64,000 nucleotides of DNA from assembly GCA_026874595.1 (NCBI GenBank), contig CM049310.1, positions 15,352,058 through 15,416,057 on the forward strand, given 5' to 3'. The number at the start of each line of letters is the position of its first letter. Positions within the stretch are counted from its first letter, which is position 1. Source of the stretch: Sipunculus nudus. Its lineage: Eukaryota > Annelida > Sipuncula > Golfingiida > Sipunculidae. The notes under the pieces were generated by a model that worked only from the letters and a program-made list of their open reading frames with translations, did not search any database and had not been told where the DNA came from. Positions 36,701 through 44,065 of the stretch are shown one piece after another. A program made the position numbers and the translations under genes.

Positions 36701-39700
36701 CTACAAGCACACCAACATCAGGGAATACCTTCCCATTTAATTCAACGTCAAGGATGGCAAGCCCAATGTAGGGAACCTCTAAGCCATTGGCCGCTCTGAC
36801 TTTGAGCCATTCAATTGGCTCCAACACATTCCGTCCATCTTCACTTTAAATCCAGTCTCTGAAAAACCTTTCAGATATGGTAGTCACTACTGAACCTGTA
36901 TCGACTAAACATGCATCTTCTATACCTGCAAACTTAGCAGTAATGGTTGGTCTAGGTCCAGCAATCTTTGATATCTCCACTGTGAGATCAGCGTCTATCT
37001 GATTATTGCTAAGGGAAACAGGGGCCTGTTCTGTCTGGTTTGTTGCACTACTAGAGGGCTCGTTTCTCCTATTAGGTTGCGAATCATATCCACCACGTCG
37101 AAATCTGTGTCCACCTCGGTAATATCCATCACGGCCTCTGACATTCTCTGTTCTGTAAGCAGGGGTACTTGGACGAGAAAAGTTATCAAATAAGGTTGTG
37201 ATCATCTTCTGTTGTTGGTTGATTTGTTCCTGCTGAGCCTTAATCTGTTCCTGTTGCCGATCTTGAAGCGTAACTAGTGACTGGACTTGCTGTCCTAGTA
37301 ATTCGACAGTCTTACGTAAAGTTGACAGCTCAGTCTCTGTATTAACAGGAGTGGTCACTGTACCTCCTCTGCATGGAGAGTGGCGAGCTGCAGCACCACC
37401 AATGGTGTACACTGCATCCTCATCTAACCATGTTGTATTATGATCATTTGGATAGCCAGGAGTCTCCTCAGTCCAGCGAATAGCCGAATTCCGTACTTCC
37501 TTGAAAGTCAAGGCTGGCCTATCCTCCACCAGTTTTTTGAGATCGCGTCGCAAATATTTATCTTTAACCTTTTCTGCAAAGCAGTTCTTAAGTAATTTAT
37601 CAGGGTCAGCGACAGCAGAGCCGTCCTCCCGTTGGACTCGTGATAAAAGTCCAATCAAGGCGTGACTGAATTCCCGCAGCGATTCTCCCTCTCGCTGGTG
37701 CCTCGCCTGGAATACTGTCAAAAGTTGGGTGGTAGACAACTTTTCCCCAAAGGCATCGCGAAGAATCTTTAAGACTTGCTTAGGATCTTTACGATCAGAC
37801 TCATCTGCATACCTCACTTCCTGTCGGGCAGGGTCTTCTAAATGACTTTCAATAAAGTCGACAGCAGTCTTACCTCTAAAGCCTTGTATTCGAAGTGCCC
37901 TCTCAACTTCCAGAATCCACTCATTTACATCACCCGAGGTGCCATCGAAACTACGTAACCTTTGATGAGTCTGTATAACACGCGTGGATGAGGCACCCTC
38001 CTTCTCATCTACTTTCTGTTGTAGGTCCTCAACTATTTTCCTTAGACTCTCCAAGTCAGCCATTTTAAATTATGATTCAACAATATCAAAGCAAGATCAT
38101 CAAAACACTCACCTGTACCATCGACAATACAGAACAATGGATCACAGGACCTTGATGCGTGTCAGCAAACACACTAATGAAGGGTCAAACCTCAAGATAA
38201 ATTATAAACTGGAAATCACTGCTAGTCATACAAAAATAAAAACGTATGACTGCGATAAGTAGGATATAATGTGACCTCACACACCAGTCACTGAGAAAAA
38301 TCAACTATCCATCCTCAAGGAAGAGTACACCCGCACTAGATCTTTATGCAAAAAAACCTGCAATCAGCTGCGCATGACGAGAGTATCGATGAATGATAGG
38401 TGAATTTGCTGAGATTCACTTTGTTCACTCTGGGCAATTCACCACTAAATATATAGCTATGTTAAACTATCAGTCCAGTGTTAACAGTACATTTTGTGTT
38501 ACAATATGAAAACACTCAAATATGCAGGCATGAGCATGAGTAAACGTGAACATCATAGTCTGGAAACCATATGCATGGATTAAATATTCATTGACAAAAT
38601 AAGAAACATTCATACAAAAAAAAACCTCATAGACTGTATCGCAAAACCCTATCAATAAGTTCAGACCCTTGCCTTACTGGCTTTATCAAATTTGTGGCGG
38701 TCACTTTAAAAACCATGAACACAGCAATGTTCCCCTTTAATGAAGTTGAAGGGTCTTAAACAGTCTTAAACCATCAAAGTGCCCACAATGTGCCATAAAA
38801 AAACAAATAATTAACCTTTCGACACAGATGAACACAGCCTCTGCAACCTACTCAAAAACTTGTAAGTAGTATTACAGTATGTCGTTTACACCGTGACGTG
38901 ATAATCTTCACAATATGCACTCAAATACACTGGTCTTATCGTCTCAAATAAAAAAAAAAGTGCGGGAGCAATCATTTACAATGATGTCTTTCTTCTACAG
39001 TATCTGCACAACTGTGTCGCAATACATTTTATGTATACCCTAAACATTTAAACCATAAACATTGGAACAAGTCTACATTTAATACACTAAATACAGTAAC
39101 TGCTGCTTCAAGGGGGTAAATACATACTATCCGTAGTGAACCAAGGAAATATGATGATGGTTCAGCTTCATCTTATCATCAAGTCAACACATGTAATACA
39201 TAATACTCAGCATAGTAATACTTCTGTATCACTATCACCTACAGCAGGTACAAGGTTCCACTTTAAAAAACAATTATAAATATATGTGAGCTCAGATCAG
39301 TTGCAATTAGCCAAGAATGTGACCTGTGTTACATTACTTTAGTGTATTATATCTCTACATTCAATTAGGTCATTATGTTAATAACCTTAATAACAGGTTA
39401 TGTTTTCATTGCCGTTTGTCTGTTGGTCTAGCATCACTATGGCTGAATCAGTAGTCCAGTACCTAAAACTCTGCATGCACCAGAAAAATAGGAAAAACAT
39501 TAACCATGAATATTTTCAGAAACAGAAGCACTGCAATAATGTTAATGTTATGTGCTGGGCCATGTGTTTATATCTTAGTAACGATGTGTACTATGTTTCG
39601 CCAACACTGACATAGAGCAAGTCCCAACTCTACAAGATGCATGTCATATCTTACTGATAATAATACTCTCATGACATAAGAGAGCTATACAGCACAAATG

Positions 39701-42636
39701 AGTTCACAGCACTTGTATCCTCGCTTGCTTTTGGCCATGACACCATGACAGTCCAGTTTAACACCAATCGTAATACATTTATGCTGATCACAGCAGGTAT
39801 AGCAAGTCCATGGTAAGTGGAAACATGGATAAAGTCCATCACATATGGCAATCCCGACATCTGGTTATCTGGACATCCACTAATCTGTACATCCTTTAAT
39901 CTGAACATCTGCAAATCTGGACACATCCAGCAATCTGGACAATCTGGTAAATCTGGACAATCCGGTAATCTGGCAATCCGGTAATCTGGACAATCAGGTT
40001 ATCTGGACAATCCGGTAATCTGGACAATCCCACTTCTGACAGAAACTGTGGCCGAATCCCCATGGACTGAGACAGACAACCAGCAAAGGTTGACAAAAAT
40101 TTATTCTGTCGTATTGGTTACATAAAACTCAGGACAGCACAGGAAAGCACAGGAAACCCTGAAAAACATGATAATAAAGAAATAAAACATTTACCGAGTC
40201 ACTGTAGTATCCTTAAGCATGCAAAGTAGTGTGACCTCAGATTCCATATAATTCAAGTTATATCCTATTGTTATCTTCATATAACTCTGTTACTGTACAG
40301 GAAAACTTCATTGGGGCAAGATAACTACTTATAAACAAAGTAGGTCAAACAACTGGGTTAGACTGTACAGATGTTGAGCTTAAAACAAACAGAATGGGTG
40401 GCAAGGTAATGGGGTTATACGGCAATATATGTGATATATATATGTTATCTCACAATAATGCTCATAGAGATTCAACTATTACTATCCATCCACAATGTGC
40501 GAAACAAATACACCCATGTAACCTTGACATAAGAGTGACAATGAGAACTAATACCTAAATTAGTCCATCTAAACAAAATACATTAATAGACAATACTTAG
40601 TACACTTAAAACAGTCTTAAATACTTACACATCTGTATTAAACAATACTGAGTTGTTGGAATGATACCATATAGTACACCAGGTTATGTTTCATAGACCA
40701 TATATTACATATGACCAGACCATTTAAGAGTATCACTAATTAAGGAGTATCTAGGTCATCATGACATAAATCTACCAAATGTTCTAATTACACTACAAGA
40801 CCTAGATGAAATATACCTTTAAGCATATCTGATGACGTCACGTCTCATCATATCCAATACATACACCATGAAAGATTAGAATTGTATCAAATATTACGAA
40901 CCGCGGTTAGCAGGTTTCTAAGGGTGGGACCACTGGACGTCATTAAGGCGAGGCACGACTATCGTCAAGTGCAACATTCTGCAGCCTGCAATCCAATCAC
41001 AAAATGGCGGTTTAACTACGCAGTTCCAAACTTGTGAACATCATGAATCTGGGTGCCAGCTGACACACCGTCATTCAACAAATTGGACATATCAAAACAA
41101 TGACTGGAAATAGCTTGCAATACGAAGATCGCCTGGAAAAAGTCATTCTTACCGCAAGTCGGCGTAAAACCTTTGTTCTAGAGCGGCAAAACGGCAGGAG
41201 ACGTCTCAACGAGCTGAGCGTTCACAAAAAGGTCTATTTCCCAGAAACTCCCCAGCAGATGGCACTGGTTGACAGAATTAGTAGACTGGCGACTGACAAC
41301 CGGCTCCTAAACAAGGTGGCAGCACAGTACAAAAATAACCAAATATACGGGGGTTTGTCCGAATCCAGCGAGACGGTCACACTTACACTGGTGAAGAGCA
41401 AAAGGGGAATCACGAAAATGAATGATTTATTTCTGATGATTTGTTGCCAAACAGAACTCTCCACATTGACCAAAACAGCAAAGTTTTCCGTGTTACAGAA
41501 AATTCTCCTTTGCAGTTGCTCAAGCACTAAATTCAGTTGTTCGTAATTCTCATGTGAATTTACATTTAAAAAATTAATTTGACCAGAATATTCATTATAA
41601 TATTAATATGTGAAAGAAGTTTTTATATTTTACCTAAATAAAATAAATTTTATCAACTTCAAGTATTTCCCCTGTTGATTTAAAGTCGTCCATTATATAT
41701 TTGTCCTGCATTTTACGGGAATAATCATATGCACCCGGTATAACCTTTTGATTATACAGTCTGTCACTCAATTATAACTCAGTATTTGTTATTAGATGAA
41801 CTTTGTGTAATTATCATTAGTTCAAGTGTCTTTTAATAGAACTAAAATTACCTGTACCTGTACCAAGGTATACTATGTGAGGTAAATGTGTAGTTTAGGG
41901 GTTTTTCTTTCCATGGCTTTTCTACAGACATGTAATTTTGTACACTTTGTTCATTTACATTGTATAAATTTATTTTGTCTCATATGAGAAGTGACGTCAA
42001 CGACGTTATGAATAACGTTACGGCTGACGACTGAGTTTTATTACAATTTAGACATATTAGGACACACGCTGAAGTACAAAGTTATATTTATTCAATAAAT
42101 AATCTTATTTATATATATATACACGCATACACCTCCTCTCAATAATATGGAGTAATTATTGTGAAAGTGAAAAAAGCGTCTGAAAATAACCTCTGATTAA
42201 CACATTTACCTTTTCTAAATTGTCTGGACCTGTACCTGACCATCTGACAAGTGTCTTTACCCGGACCTAGGTACAATCAAATGTACCTGGACCCGTTTCC
42301 TATATATAAAGAGCACTCTGTTAAGAAATCTATTAATTTGTACTTGTTACAATGGAAACACACGAAATATTAAACGAATACAAACAATGTTGATGCAAAC
42401 AACTTTACTTAATGGTTTACCCCGCGAGCATGACCGTAATGGTGGCACCGTAACCGATACAGAACCAAACATATGCACCTGTATACACGTGAGATCTGAA
42501 GCCCCTTATTATAACCTAGGGAGAGGGTTTGTATCTTTTTATCGCGAAATAAGAACCATTACTTACCTGCAGCACTCGTTCCTTCAAAATAAAAGTGGAA
42601 GGGCAATAGCAGACGACAGATTCCCGCCAGATCCAT
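18283..42636 (-). CDS. Mucin-like transmembrane protein with one cadherin-like repeat (minus-strand paralogue)
   Basis: Seven exons read on the minus strand: 42636-42567, 24124-24047, 23245-23032, 20959-20882, 20255-20083, 19779-19610 and 19328 to about 18357 or 18283. Intron phases are 1,1,2,2,1,1. The predicted protein has a signal peptide (MDLAGICRLLLPF), a CAPAGVFLG segment, a module with CCGV, W and FQVWRP, then a cadherin-like repeat starting DPPTFNNLP and ending near VHVTDGC. A threonine-rich stalk of TT(E/Q/K)P repeats and a hydrophobic segment (SLAVAGVLGAAVVTLVVYV) follow. It is probably a cell-surface protein; adhesion or recognition is inferred from the cadherin repeat. Exon 6 lacks one nucleotide relative to the frame of its paralogue, and the membrane segment is one frame off the stalk. 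The gene is therefore either decayed or carries assembly indels. Intron 1 (18.4 kb) holds two LTR retrotransposons. The paralogue at 47957-56002 supports every exon. Confidence 0.7.
18353..18358 (-). terminator. Possible polyadenylation signal of the minus-strand receptor gene
   Basis: AATAAA on the minus strand overlaps the stop codon at 18359-18357 of the frame that encodes the membrane segment. A match this short can occur by chance. Confidence 0.3.
18357..19328 (-). CDS. Receptor (minus) exon 7: cadherin end, mucin stalk, membrane segment
   Basis: The acceptor CTTTTCAG precedes GGTGGCTC at 19328 (phase 1). The first about 70 codons finish the cadherin-like repeat (GWLTVAG, then LTVHVTDGCITVNE). 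The Thr/Pro repeat follows. The stalk frame reads on to a stop at 18283 without a membrane helix. The frame one base over encodes about 20 hydrophobic residues and a short basic tail ending at 18357. A single extra base near the CGCGGGAT at about 18468-18475 would explain this. Confidence 0.65.
18565..19035 (-). repeat. Mucin-type coding minisatellite, 72-bp unit of 18-bp subunits
   Basis: The stalk is about five copies of a 24-residue unit made of TTxPxx hexapeptides, for example TTEPLDTTQPTATTKPLA. The 18-bp subunit is free of stop codons in several frames on both strands, which creates long shadow reading frames (plus strand 18320-19099 and 18555-19013; minus strand 18578-19039). Thr-rich stalks of this type are normally O-glycosylated. 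Confidence 0.85.
19494..19526. repeat. (TA)n microsatellite in the last intron
   Basis: An uninterrupted TA run about 85 bp beyond the donor of exon 6. Confidence 0.9.
19610..19779 (-). CDS. Receptor (minus) exon 6: cadherin-like repeat, frameshifted
   Basis: The exon starts GGGACCCACC after TATTAG and ends ACACTG before GTGAGT. It encodes DPPTFNNLP and GQTVYNVAA, then, one frame over, SSDLFSIHPNTG. At 170 nt it is not compatible with the phase-1 introns on both sides; the paralogous exon is 165 nt and in frame. The break lies around CACTTTAACATT, about 19654-19665. Confidence 0.7.
20083..20255 (-). CDS. Receptor (minus) exon 5
   Basis: A 173-nt exon between GTTGAAG and GTAAGTAT, encoding YSDTNDVLKFYNSAGLYYRV through RAKITPG. 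The plus-strand paralogue has an exon of exactly the same length and phases (2 in, 1 out). Confidence 0.8.
20882..20959 (-). CDS. Receptor (minus) exon 4
   Basis: A 78-nt exon with acceptor TTTGTAG and donor GTAGGTGC. It encodes VGSQTISDKARQ and LTGDSIGW, matching EKARQ and RTGDFIGW in the paralogue. Phase 2 on both sides. Confidence 0.75.
21625..21855. repeat. Minisatellite of about 30 bp
   Basis: Seven or so degenerate copies of a unit like TTTCGGTGTTGTCCTATTTTATCTGA, in intron 3 of the minus-strand receptor gene. Confidence 0.8.
23032..23245 (-). CDS. Receptor (minus) exon 3: CCG/VWRP module
   Basis: A 214-nt exon starting GTTACCTGG after CCATTAG, with donor GTGAAACC. It encodes GYLVTDP, TCCGVITEW, FQVWRP and YRLIG, aligned with GYLATSS, TCCGVVDKW, LQIWRP and FKLVG in the paralogue. 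The module recurs in invertebrate extracellular proteins as far as I remember, but I know no name for it. Confidence 0.8.
23254..23344. repeat. Two (TA)n tracts beside a splice acceptor
   Basis: TA runs at 23254-23288 and 23313-23344. The first begins 7 bp from the acceptor of exon 3, so TA repeats occupy the usual polypyrimidine position. Confidence 0.9.
24047..24124 (-). CDS. Receptor (minus) exon 2
   Basis: A 78-nt exon between TTTTCATCCAG and GTAAGTAC, encoding CAPAGVFLGP through RSVWY. The paralogue's exon 2 (CPVAGQSVGAPVLG ... TTSWL) has the same phases and near-equal length. Confidence 0.75.
24371..25192 (-). repeat. 3' LTR of the Gmr1-like element
   Basis: 822-bp direct repeat of 29805-30612. 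It includes a long C run near 24720 and a stretch of about a dozen bases near 24510 missing from the other LTR. Confidence 0.9.
25193..25208 (-). promoter_or_regulatory. Polypurine tract of the Gmr1-like element
   Basis: On the minus strand CTTAAAGGGGGGCGTG abuts the 3' LTR, the expected position of the plus-strand priming site. Confidence 0.65.
25598..28117 (-). CDS. pol: pol of the Gmr1-like element: integrase core, reverse transcriptase, RNase H
   Basis: An 839-residue open frame. The CC pair of the integrase zinc-binding site is at residues 9-15. Integrase acidic residues are D45 (VDIIGP), D105 (SDQGTQF) and E141 (GLVERFNG). A GPY/F-type module lies near residues 281-313 (KGPYQV ... NLLRKY). 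Reverse transcriptase spans about 425-620, with MPFGMVNSGAT (545-555) and YVDD (573-576). RNase H follows, with QTDAS (722-726) and a C-terminal NNAADFLSR. The first methionine is internal: upstream integrase sequence continues in the frame ending at 28146, separated by a one-base difference in an A8 run. All catalytic residues I checked are present. Confidence 0.9.
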   Translation of the reverse strand: MSRYVARFCASCDRCQKTVNKGSVPRAPLEKMPLIDMPFKRCAVDIIGPITPPSEQGHQYILTLVDYATRYPEAVALKNIQAETVAEALVDIYSRIGIPEEILSDQGTQFISQCMQEVSRLLSIKRLTSSPYHPICNGLVERFNGTLKKMLRRLCEEQPRQWHRYLNTLLFAYREVPQESTGFSPFELLYGRTVRGPMQILKELWTKEVKTPEIQNSYQYVFELRDRLEQTLEMAQAELSKAQTRYKGYYDNKAKIRKLQVGDQVLVLLPTDHNKLLMQWKGPYQVEGIIGRNDYRVKVNGKGKIYHINLLRKYVARAAPESKQTNEQVNTKCGGALLEVVCATVVEPTDTDGQDTVDDEDLLELGKYMGKESVNDVNIRAEIGTNQKEEIRQVIDEYNDVFTDVPGTTNLVEHHVQLTSDEPVKCKPYPVPYAIRESLKKDIDDMLKMGIIRESTSCYASPVVVVRKRDGTNRVCVDYRKLNKVTVVDPEPVNRVDDVFSKLSEDRYFTKIDLSKGYWQVPVAEQDVYKTAFVTPDGRCEFLKMPFGMVNSGATLVRGVRKMLDGMNCLDSYVDDLLVHTKTWEDHVSVLRELLSRMRDAGLTARPTKCWLGTTSVDFLGHQIELNGVGPQNDNVCKIDRVVRPKTKKEIRSFIGLVGYYRNYIPNFATIAAPLTDLTKKGKPNKIEWHEPQERAYCTLKEYFARKPILRLADPKKPFVLQTDASDVGVGAILLQEYDSQLFPVSYASKKLSNREQKYSTIEKECLALVWGVNKFKLYLTGTEFVVQTDHQPLTYLNKAKFINDRVMRWAMYLQNYKFHIKSIQGSKNNAADFLSRVV
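28146..28508 (-). CDS. pol N-terminal part of the Gmr1-like element: integrase zinc-binding domain
   Basis: Open from 28508, overlapping the gag-protease end in the minus-one frame, and stopping at 28146. It encodes a charged linker, then the HHCC-type integrase zinc-binding domain with the H pair in AHDSIMSGHMG. The partner cysteines lie in the following frame. The switch occurs within eight consecutive A (minus strand), where one base less would connect the frames. Confidence 0.8.
   Translation of the reverse strand, partial: GVSAVTTRAQDKQYKQLKPLAVFEGVKGEQVSRDRLIELQQADQSLQKYRDSASQKQDQDQNVSFAIKSGVLYRLYTDKSDPAEKIIKQIVVPEPLRQGVMEIAHDSIMSGHMGVKKNHQ
28493..29710 (-). CDS. gag: gag-protease of the Gmr1-like element
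   Basis: About 405 residues from the ATG at 29710 to the TAA at 28493. The frame is open further upstream through the primer-binding site, but that part is tRNA-derived, so I place the start at 29710. The capsid-like region precedes two zinc knuckles: CYICKKAGHKASDC is intact, and the second (YKCGKPGHLARDC) has Arg in place of its first Cys. The protease motif RDTGCDG and a later DLIVGN follow. pol lies in the minus-one frame directly after. Confidence 0.85.
   Translation of the reverse strand: MTADVRCPELPRFTERDDLDSYLMRFERFAEQAKWKRDSWSTRLSALLTGKALDCYCRLSDNQCLDYNVVKTALLNRYGYTEDGFRIKFRECKPEDSESPGQFIVRLQGYLDRWVELSHTESTFEGICDLIVKEQFINSCPSDLAVHLRQEAPGTLSELAELADHFLVARRRQLANRQQHVKPGVNRNPPSGQTQSDSQLQCYICKKAGHKASDCKLKDQGARYKCGKPGHLARDCRNLPLRDSKNDRSQVSHRVNQAVIDKEPTAASVAYIGAEREIDLVNDVEAQSGLQVDQCIHSAGAQDMARFEGRLPAAQGKVGENDVIMMRDTGCDGVIVKTDLVGSDQLLDRMTRVIGFIRRVSIHRMARIEIDTPYYVGSVEAICEDNPMFDLIVGNIEGVREVSVL
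29676..29758. repeat. Perfect 30-bp inverted repeat at the gag start
   Basis: Positions 29676-29705 are the exact reverse complement of 29729-29758, with 23 nt between. The inner arm is gag codons 2-12 or so; the outer arm lies in the leader. The ATG at 29710 sits in the loop. Confidence 0.9.
29765..29796 (-). promoter_or_regulatory. Primer-binding site with extended tRNA-Pro similarity
   Basis: Starting 8 nt from the LTR, the minus strand begins TGGGAGCTCGTCC and continues through a T-arm complement. On the plus strand it reads as the 3' 32 nt of a tRNA, including GGTTCGAATCC and a terminal CCA. From memory it matches animal tRNA-Pro except at about two positions. Confidence 0.75.
29805..30612 (-). 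repeat. 5' LTR of the Gmr1-like element
   Basis: 808-bp copy of 24371-25192 with only a few substitutions, a shorter C run and a short deletion. Confidence 0.9.
30711..30930 (-). mobile_element. tRNA-derived SINE-like sequence
   Basis: On the minus strand GGCTCACTTAGTAGCG resembles a Pol III A box and GGTTCGATTCC is a perfect B box, about 50 nt apart. The acceptor arms do not pair, so it is not a functional tRNA. About 150 bp of unrelated sequence follows, as in SINEs. Confidence 0.5.
31043..31093. other. Cluster of three GC-rich hairpins
   Basis: Perfect stems at 31043-31061 (GTGGGGGC/GCCCCCAC), 31064-31079 (CCCCGT/ACGGGG) and 31076-31093 (GGGGAACC/GGTTCCCC), the last two mutually exclusive. 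It stands out sharply from AT-rich surroundings. Function unknown. Confidence 0.75.
31094..31388. other. Spacer between the two LTR elements
   Basis: Intron sequence left of the second LTR element. The plus-strand frame 31129-31344 has no recognisable motif. Confidence 0.4.
31389..32725 (-). repeat. 3' LTR of the conventional Gypsy element
   Basis: 1337-bp LTR containing a perfect CRE-like TGACGTCA (32177-32184) and CAAAATGGCGG (near 32345), a YY1-like site. A purine-rich tract (GAGAGGGGTGTG, minus strand) abuts it internally. Confidence 0.9.
32444..32899 (+). other. Antisense reading frame in the LTR
   Basis: A plus-strand frame begins MTGNSLQYEDRLEKV and runs about 95 codons inside the LTR before continuing into element sequence. 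The same frame with two substitutions is in the other LTR (41100-41546, continuing into flanking DNA). It has many charged residues and no motif I recognise. It may be chance, or host coding sequence captured into U3. Confidence 0.3.
32932..33594 (-). pseudogene. Integrase C-terminal tail of the conventional Gypsy element
   Basis: This frame overlaps the end of the integrase frame by 22 nt in a different phase. It continues the integrase C-terminal region (VYEVISRFKERDVYQVRRLDG), then an acidic Ser/Asp-rich tail. It is one base out of register with the upstream integrase frame. Confidence 0.75.
33573..34700 (-). pseudogene. Integrase of the conventional Gypsy element
   Basis: Contains an HHCC zinc-binding domain (GLHDKNGHQG ... 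CKRCALA) and a DDE core with VIDFT, HSDKGRSF and GQCERFNR. It lies in the same frame as the upstream RNase H segment but is separated by a TGA at 34703-34701. It ends prematurely at 33573 by frame change. Confidence 0.85.
34701..35441 (-). pseudogene. Reverse transcriptase end and RNase H of the conventional Gypsy element
   Basis: The connection region (ISEQGIWPDPGK) is followed by RNase H with VETDASFSGL and a C-terminal NVDALSR. It begins one frame off the preceding reverse transcriptase fragment and ends at an in-frame TGA. Confidence 0.85.
35386..35799 (-). pseudogene. Reverse transcriptase palm of the conventional Gypsy element
   Basis: Encodes STLDLATAYAQVEVAPED, MPFGLVSAPATWQRL and the catalytic YLDD. 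The frame is shifted from the N-terminal segment near 35800 and lost again near 35441. Confidence 0.85.
35775..36845 (-). pseudogene. Protease end and reverse transcriptase N-terminal part of the conventional Gypsy element
   Basis: In the same frame as gag but after a TAA. It continues the protease (LPGLIGTIVL) and enters reverse transcriptase (SPYASPMVVVRKKSGG, LCIDYRKLN). It stops at 35775 after a frame change. Confidence 0.8.
36846..38063 (-). pseudogene. gag: gag and protease start of the conventional Gypsy element
   Basis: Begins MADLESLRKIVEDL at 38063. A capsid-like region and a Gln-rich coiled segment (about residues 255-290) are followed by an RGG-like basic stretch (RGRDGYYRGGHRFRRGG) where other Gypsy elements carry zinc knuckles; I see no CCHC. 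The protease DTG follows (CLVDTGSVVTT). A TAA at 36848-36846 ends the frame within the protease. Confidence 0.85.
38064..40046 (-). other. Leader region of the conventional Gypsy element
   Basis: Almost 2 kb between the 5' LTR and gag without a long frame. Near the LTR the minus strand contains TGGGATTGTCC, a possible primer-binding site about 14 nt inside; I cannot name the tRNA. Confidence 0.5.
39850..40030. repeat. Leader minisatellite, unit about 19-20 bp
   Basis: About nine degenerate copies of a TCTGGACAATCCGGTAA-like unit, most regular at the end nearest the LTR, decaying toward gag. Confidence 0.85.
40047..41381 (-). repeat. 5' LTR of the conventional Gypsy element
   Basis: 1335-bp LTR, nearly identical to 31389-32725, with TGACGTCA at 40833-40840. 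Confidence 0.9.
41386..42566. other. Start of intron 1 of the minus-strand receptor gene
   Basis: No gene on either strand. ACCTGTACCTG-like motifs near 41850 and 42230 resemble those inside the hAT-like element at 46.4-46.6 kb. Confidence 0.45.
42567..42636 (-). CDS. Receptor (minus) exon 1: signal peptide
   Basis: ATG at 42636, 23 codons of hydrophobic signal-peptide character and a consensus donor GTAAGT in phase 1, as needed for exon 2. The paralogue's first exon has the same role and phase. The 18.4-kb distance makes this the least certain exon. Confidence 0.55.
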
Positions 42637-44012
42637 TTTGTGAACTCGTGTCGACTGCTAGACCGCGTGTGCACAGGGCGACTCTCCGCAAGCGGACACA
42701 AAGCCTTAAACGATGAAAACACGACAGTGAAAACACTCCTCTGTTCAGTGTCGTAACAGTGAAGTATGTGAACAGGTTGTCCTGATGATTAAGCACATGT
42801 ATATACCTGTGGCACGAAACTTTGAGCCTCCCATGTGTACACAGACGAACCCTACATTACCAAAAACGTTTCCACTGCACTCATAAAAAAGTTAACTATT
42901 TGGATGCAATAGTGTTTTGCAATAGATGGCATTCATGTTTTCTAAACTGCTAATTGTATTGAGAAATATCTCATGTCTTCCTTGCTTCTCTCTAATAGGC
43001 TTAAAATGTTGACGTTTCCATCCAATACTTATTATTAAGTTACTATATTAAGATATCTCTATAGAACATAAACATAAGAAATATTCCATTAACTATTATT
43101 ATTGATTCTCCATATTTCTTTATCACAGTCGCTTATGTGACTCTGTGTTTGGCTTATTGGTGAGATATAAGACATTCCAAATACCAATGATTTACAATAA
43201 GTAATAAAATTATTTTATGCATACATTCGTTCTTTAATACATAATCGTTATGGAGCGCTGAAAGAGCGTATAATTCCGTCAGCGTTTGGTTTTATCCACA
43301 ACACTTCCGGAAATAAGGATCAAACTGACTCATGTTAAGTAACATATTCCGCAAATAGCACTTCAAAGTCAGATAATGAAAAAAAACAAGCAAAAAACAG
43401 GACACGATTCAAATACAAATAATTGATTTCAATGACTCAATGTGTTCTTGTCGTGTTTGTGGGGAAGCATTATGCAGGATTCCAAAGGAAATGTTTATTA
43501 ACAGTACGAACAATAGGTAAGAATAGCAAGCAACGAAATGCTCTGTCACCGTGTTTGTGTTCACTCTTCTTGACACAGGCGCTCTCATGTGGCCTCTAGA
43601 CAAAGCTGACAGCTGGCGAATCGGAATACATTAATGAAAATACGGATATGTGTAGACAGCTACCTCCCCAAGCGTCCATTGGAATACACAGGGTTTTGAA
43701 CTATCCTGCACTGTTATAATAATATCAGATGAACTGCTAAGTGTAGGCTAAATACATAATATTTTAGCTATTTAGACACTATATGAGACAAGTGAAGAAG
43801 ATATACTGGTATACAATGAGCTGGAAATATGGTACAAGGAATGTGAATATATTTATTCTTTTATCAAAATATTCTTATTCCTACGTATTTGAAAAAGGAA
43901 TGAAATTAAAAATTTACAGAAAATACAGTTAAGTAAATGTATATACGTATGACATACATACTCCTCGTCTTAGTGAATGAACATGAATTCATACCTTCAT
44001 ATATATGCATAT

Positions 44013-44065
<53 letters not shown>

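Larger units (their letters stand above)
31389..41381 (-). mobile_element. Ty3/Gypsy LTR retrotransposon, conventional order, broken frames
   Basis: Almost 10 kb, also in intron 1 of the receptor gene and in its orientation. LTRs are 31389-32725 and 40047-41381, starting TGTGGCCG and ending GGTCACA, with a 4-bp flanking repeat CTTA (31385-31388, 41382-41385). Domain order on the minus strand is gag, protease, reverse transcriptase, RNase H, integrase. The coding region has two in-frame stops and at least three frame changes. The LTRs differ at only about eight positions by eye, indicating a recent insertion. The leader between LTR and gag is about 2 kb. Confidence 0.85.

Noticed and set aside
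41100-41546. Independent host gene starting in the right-hand LTR
   Set aside because: The first part is LTR sequence shared with 32444-32725; the remainder is unrelated flank without splice or domain support.
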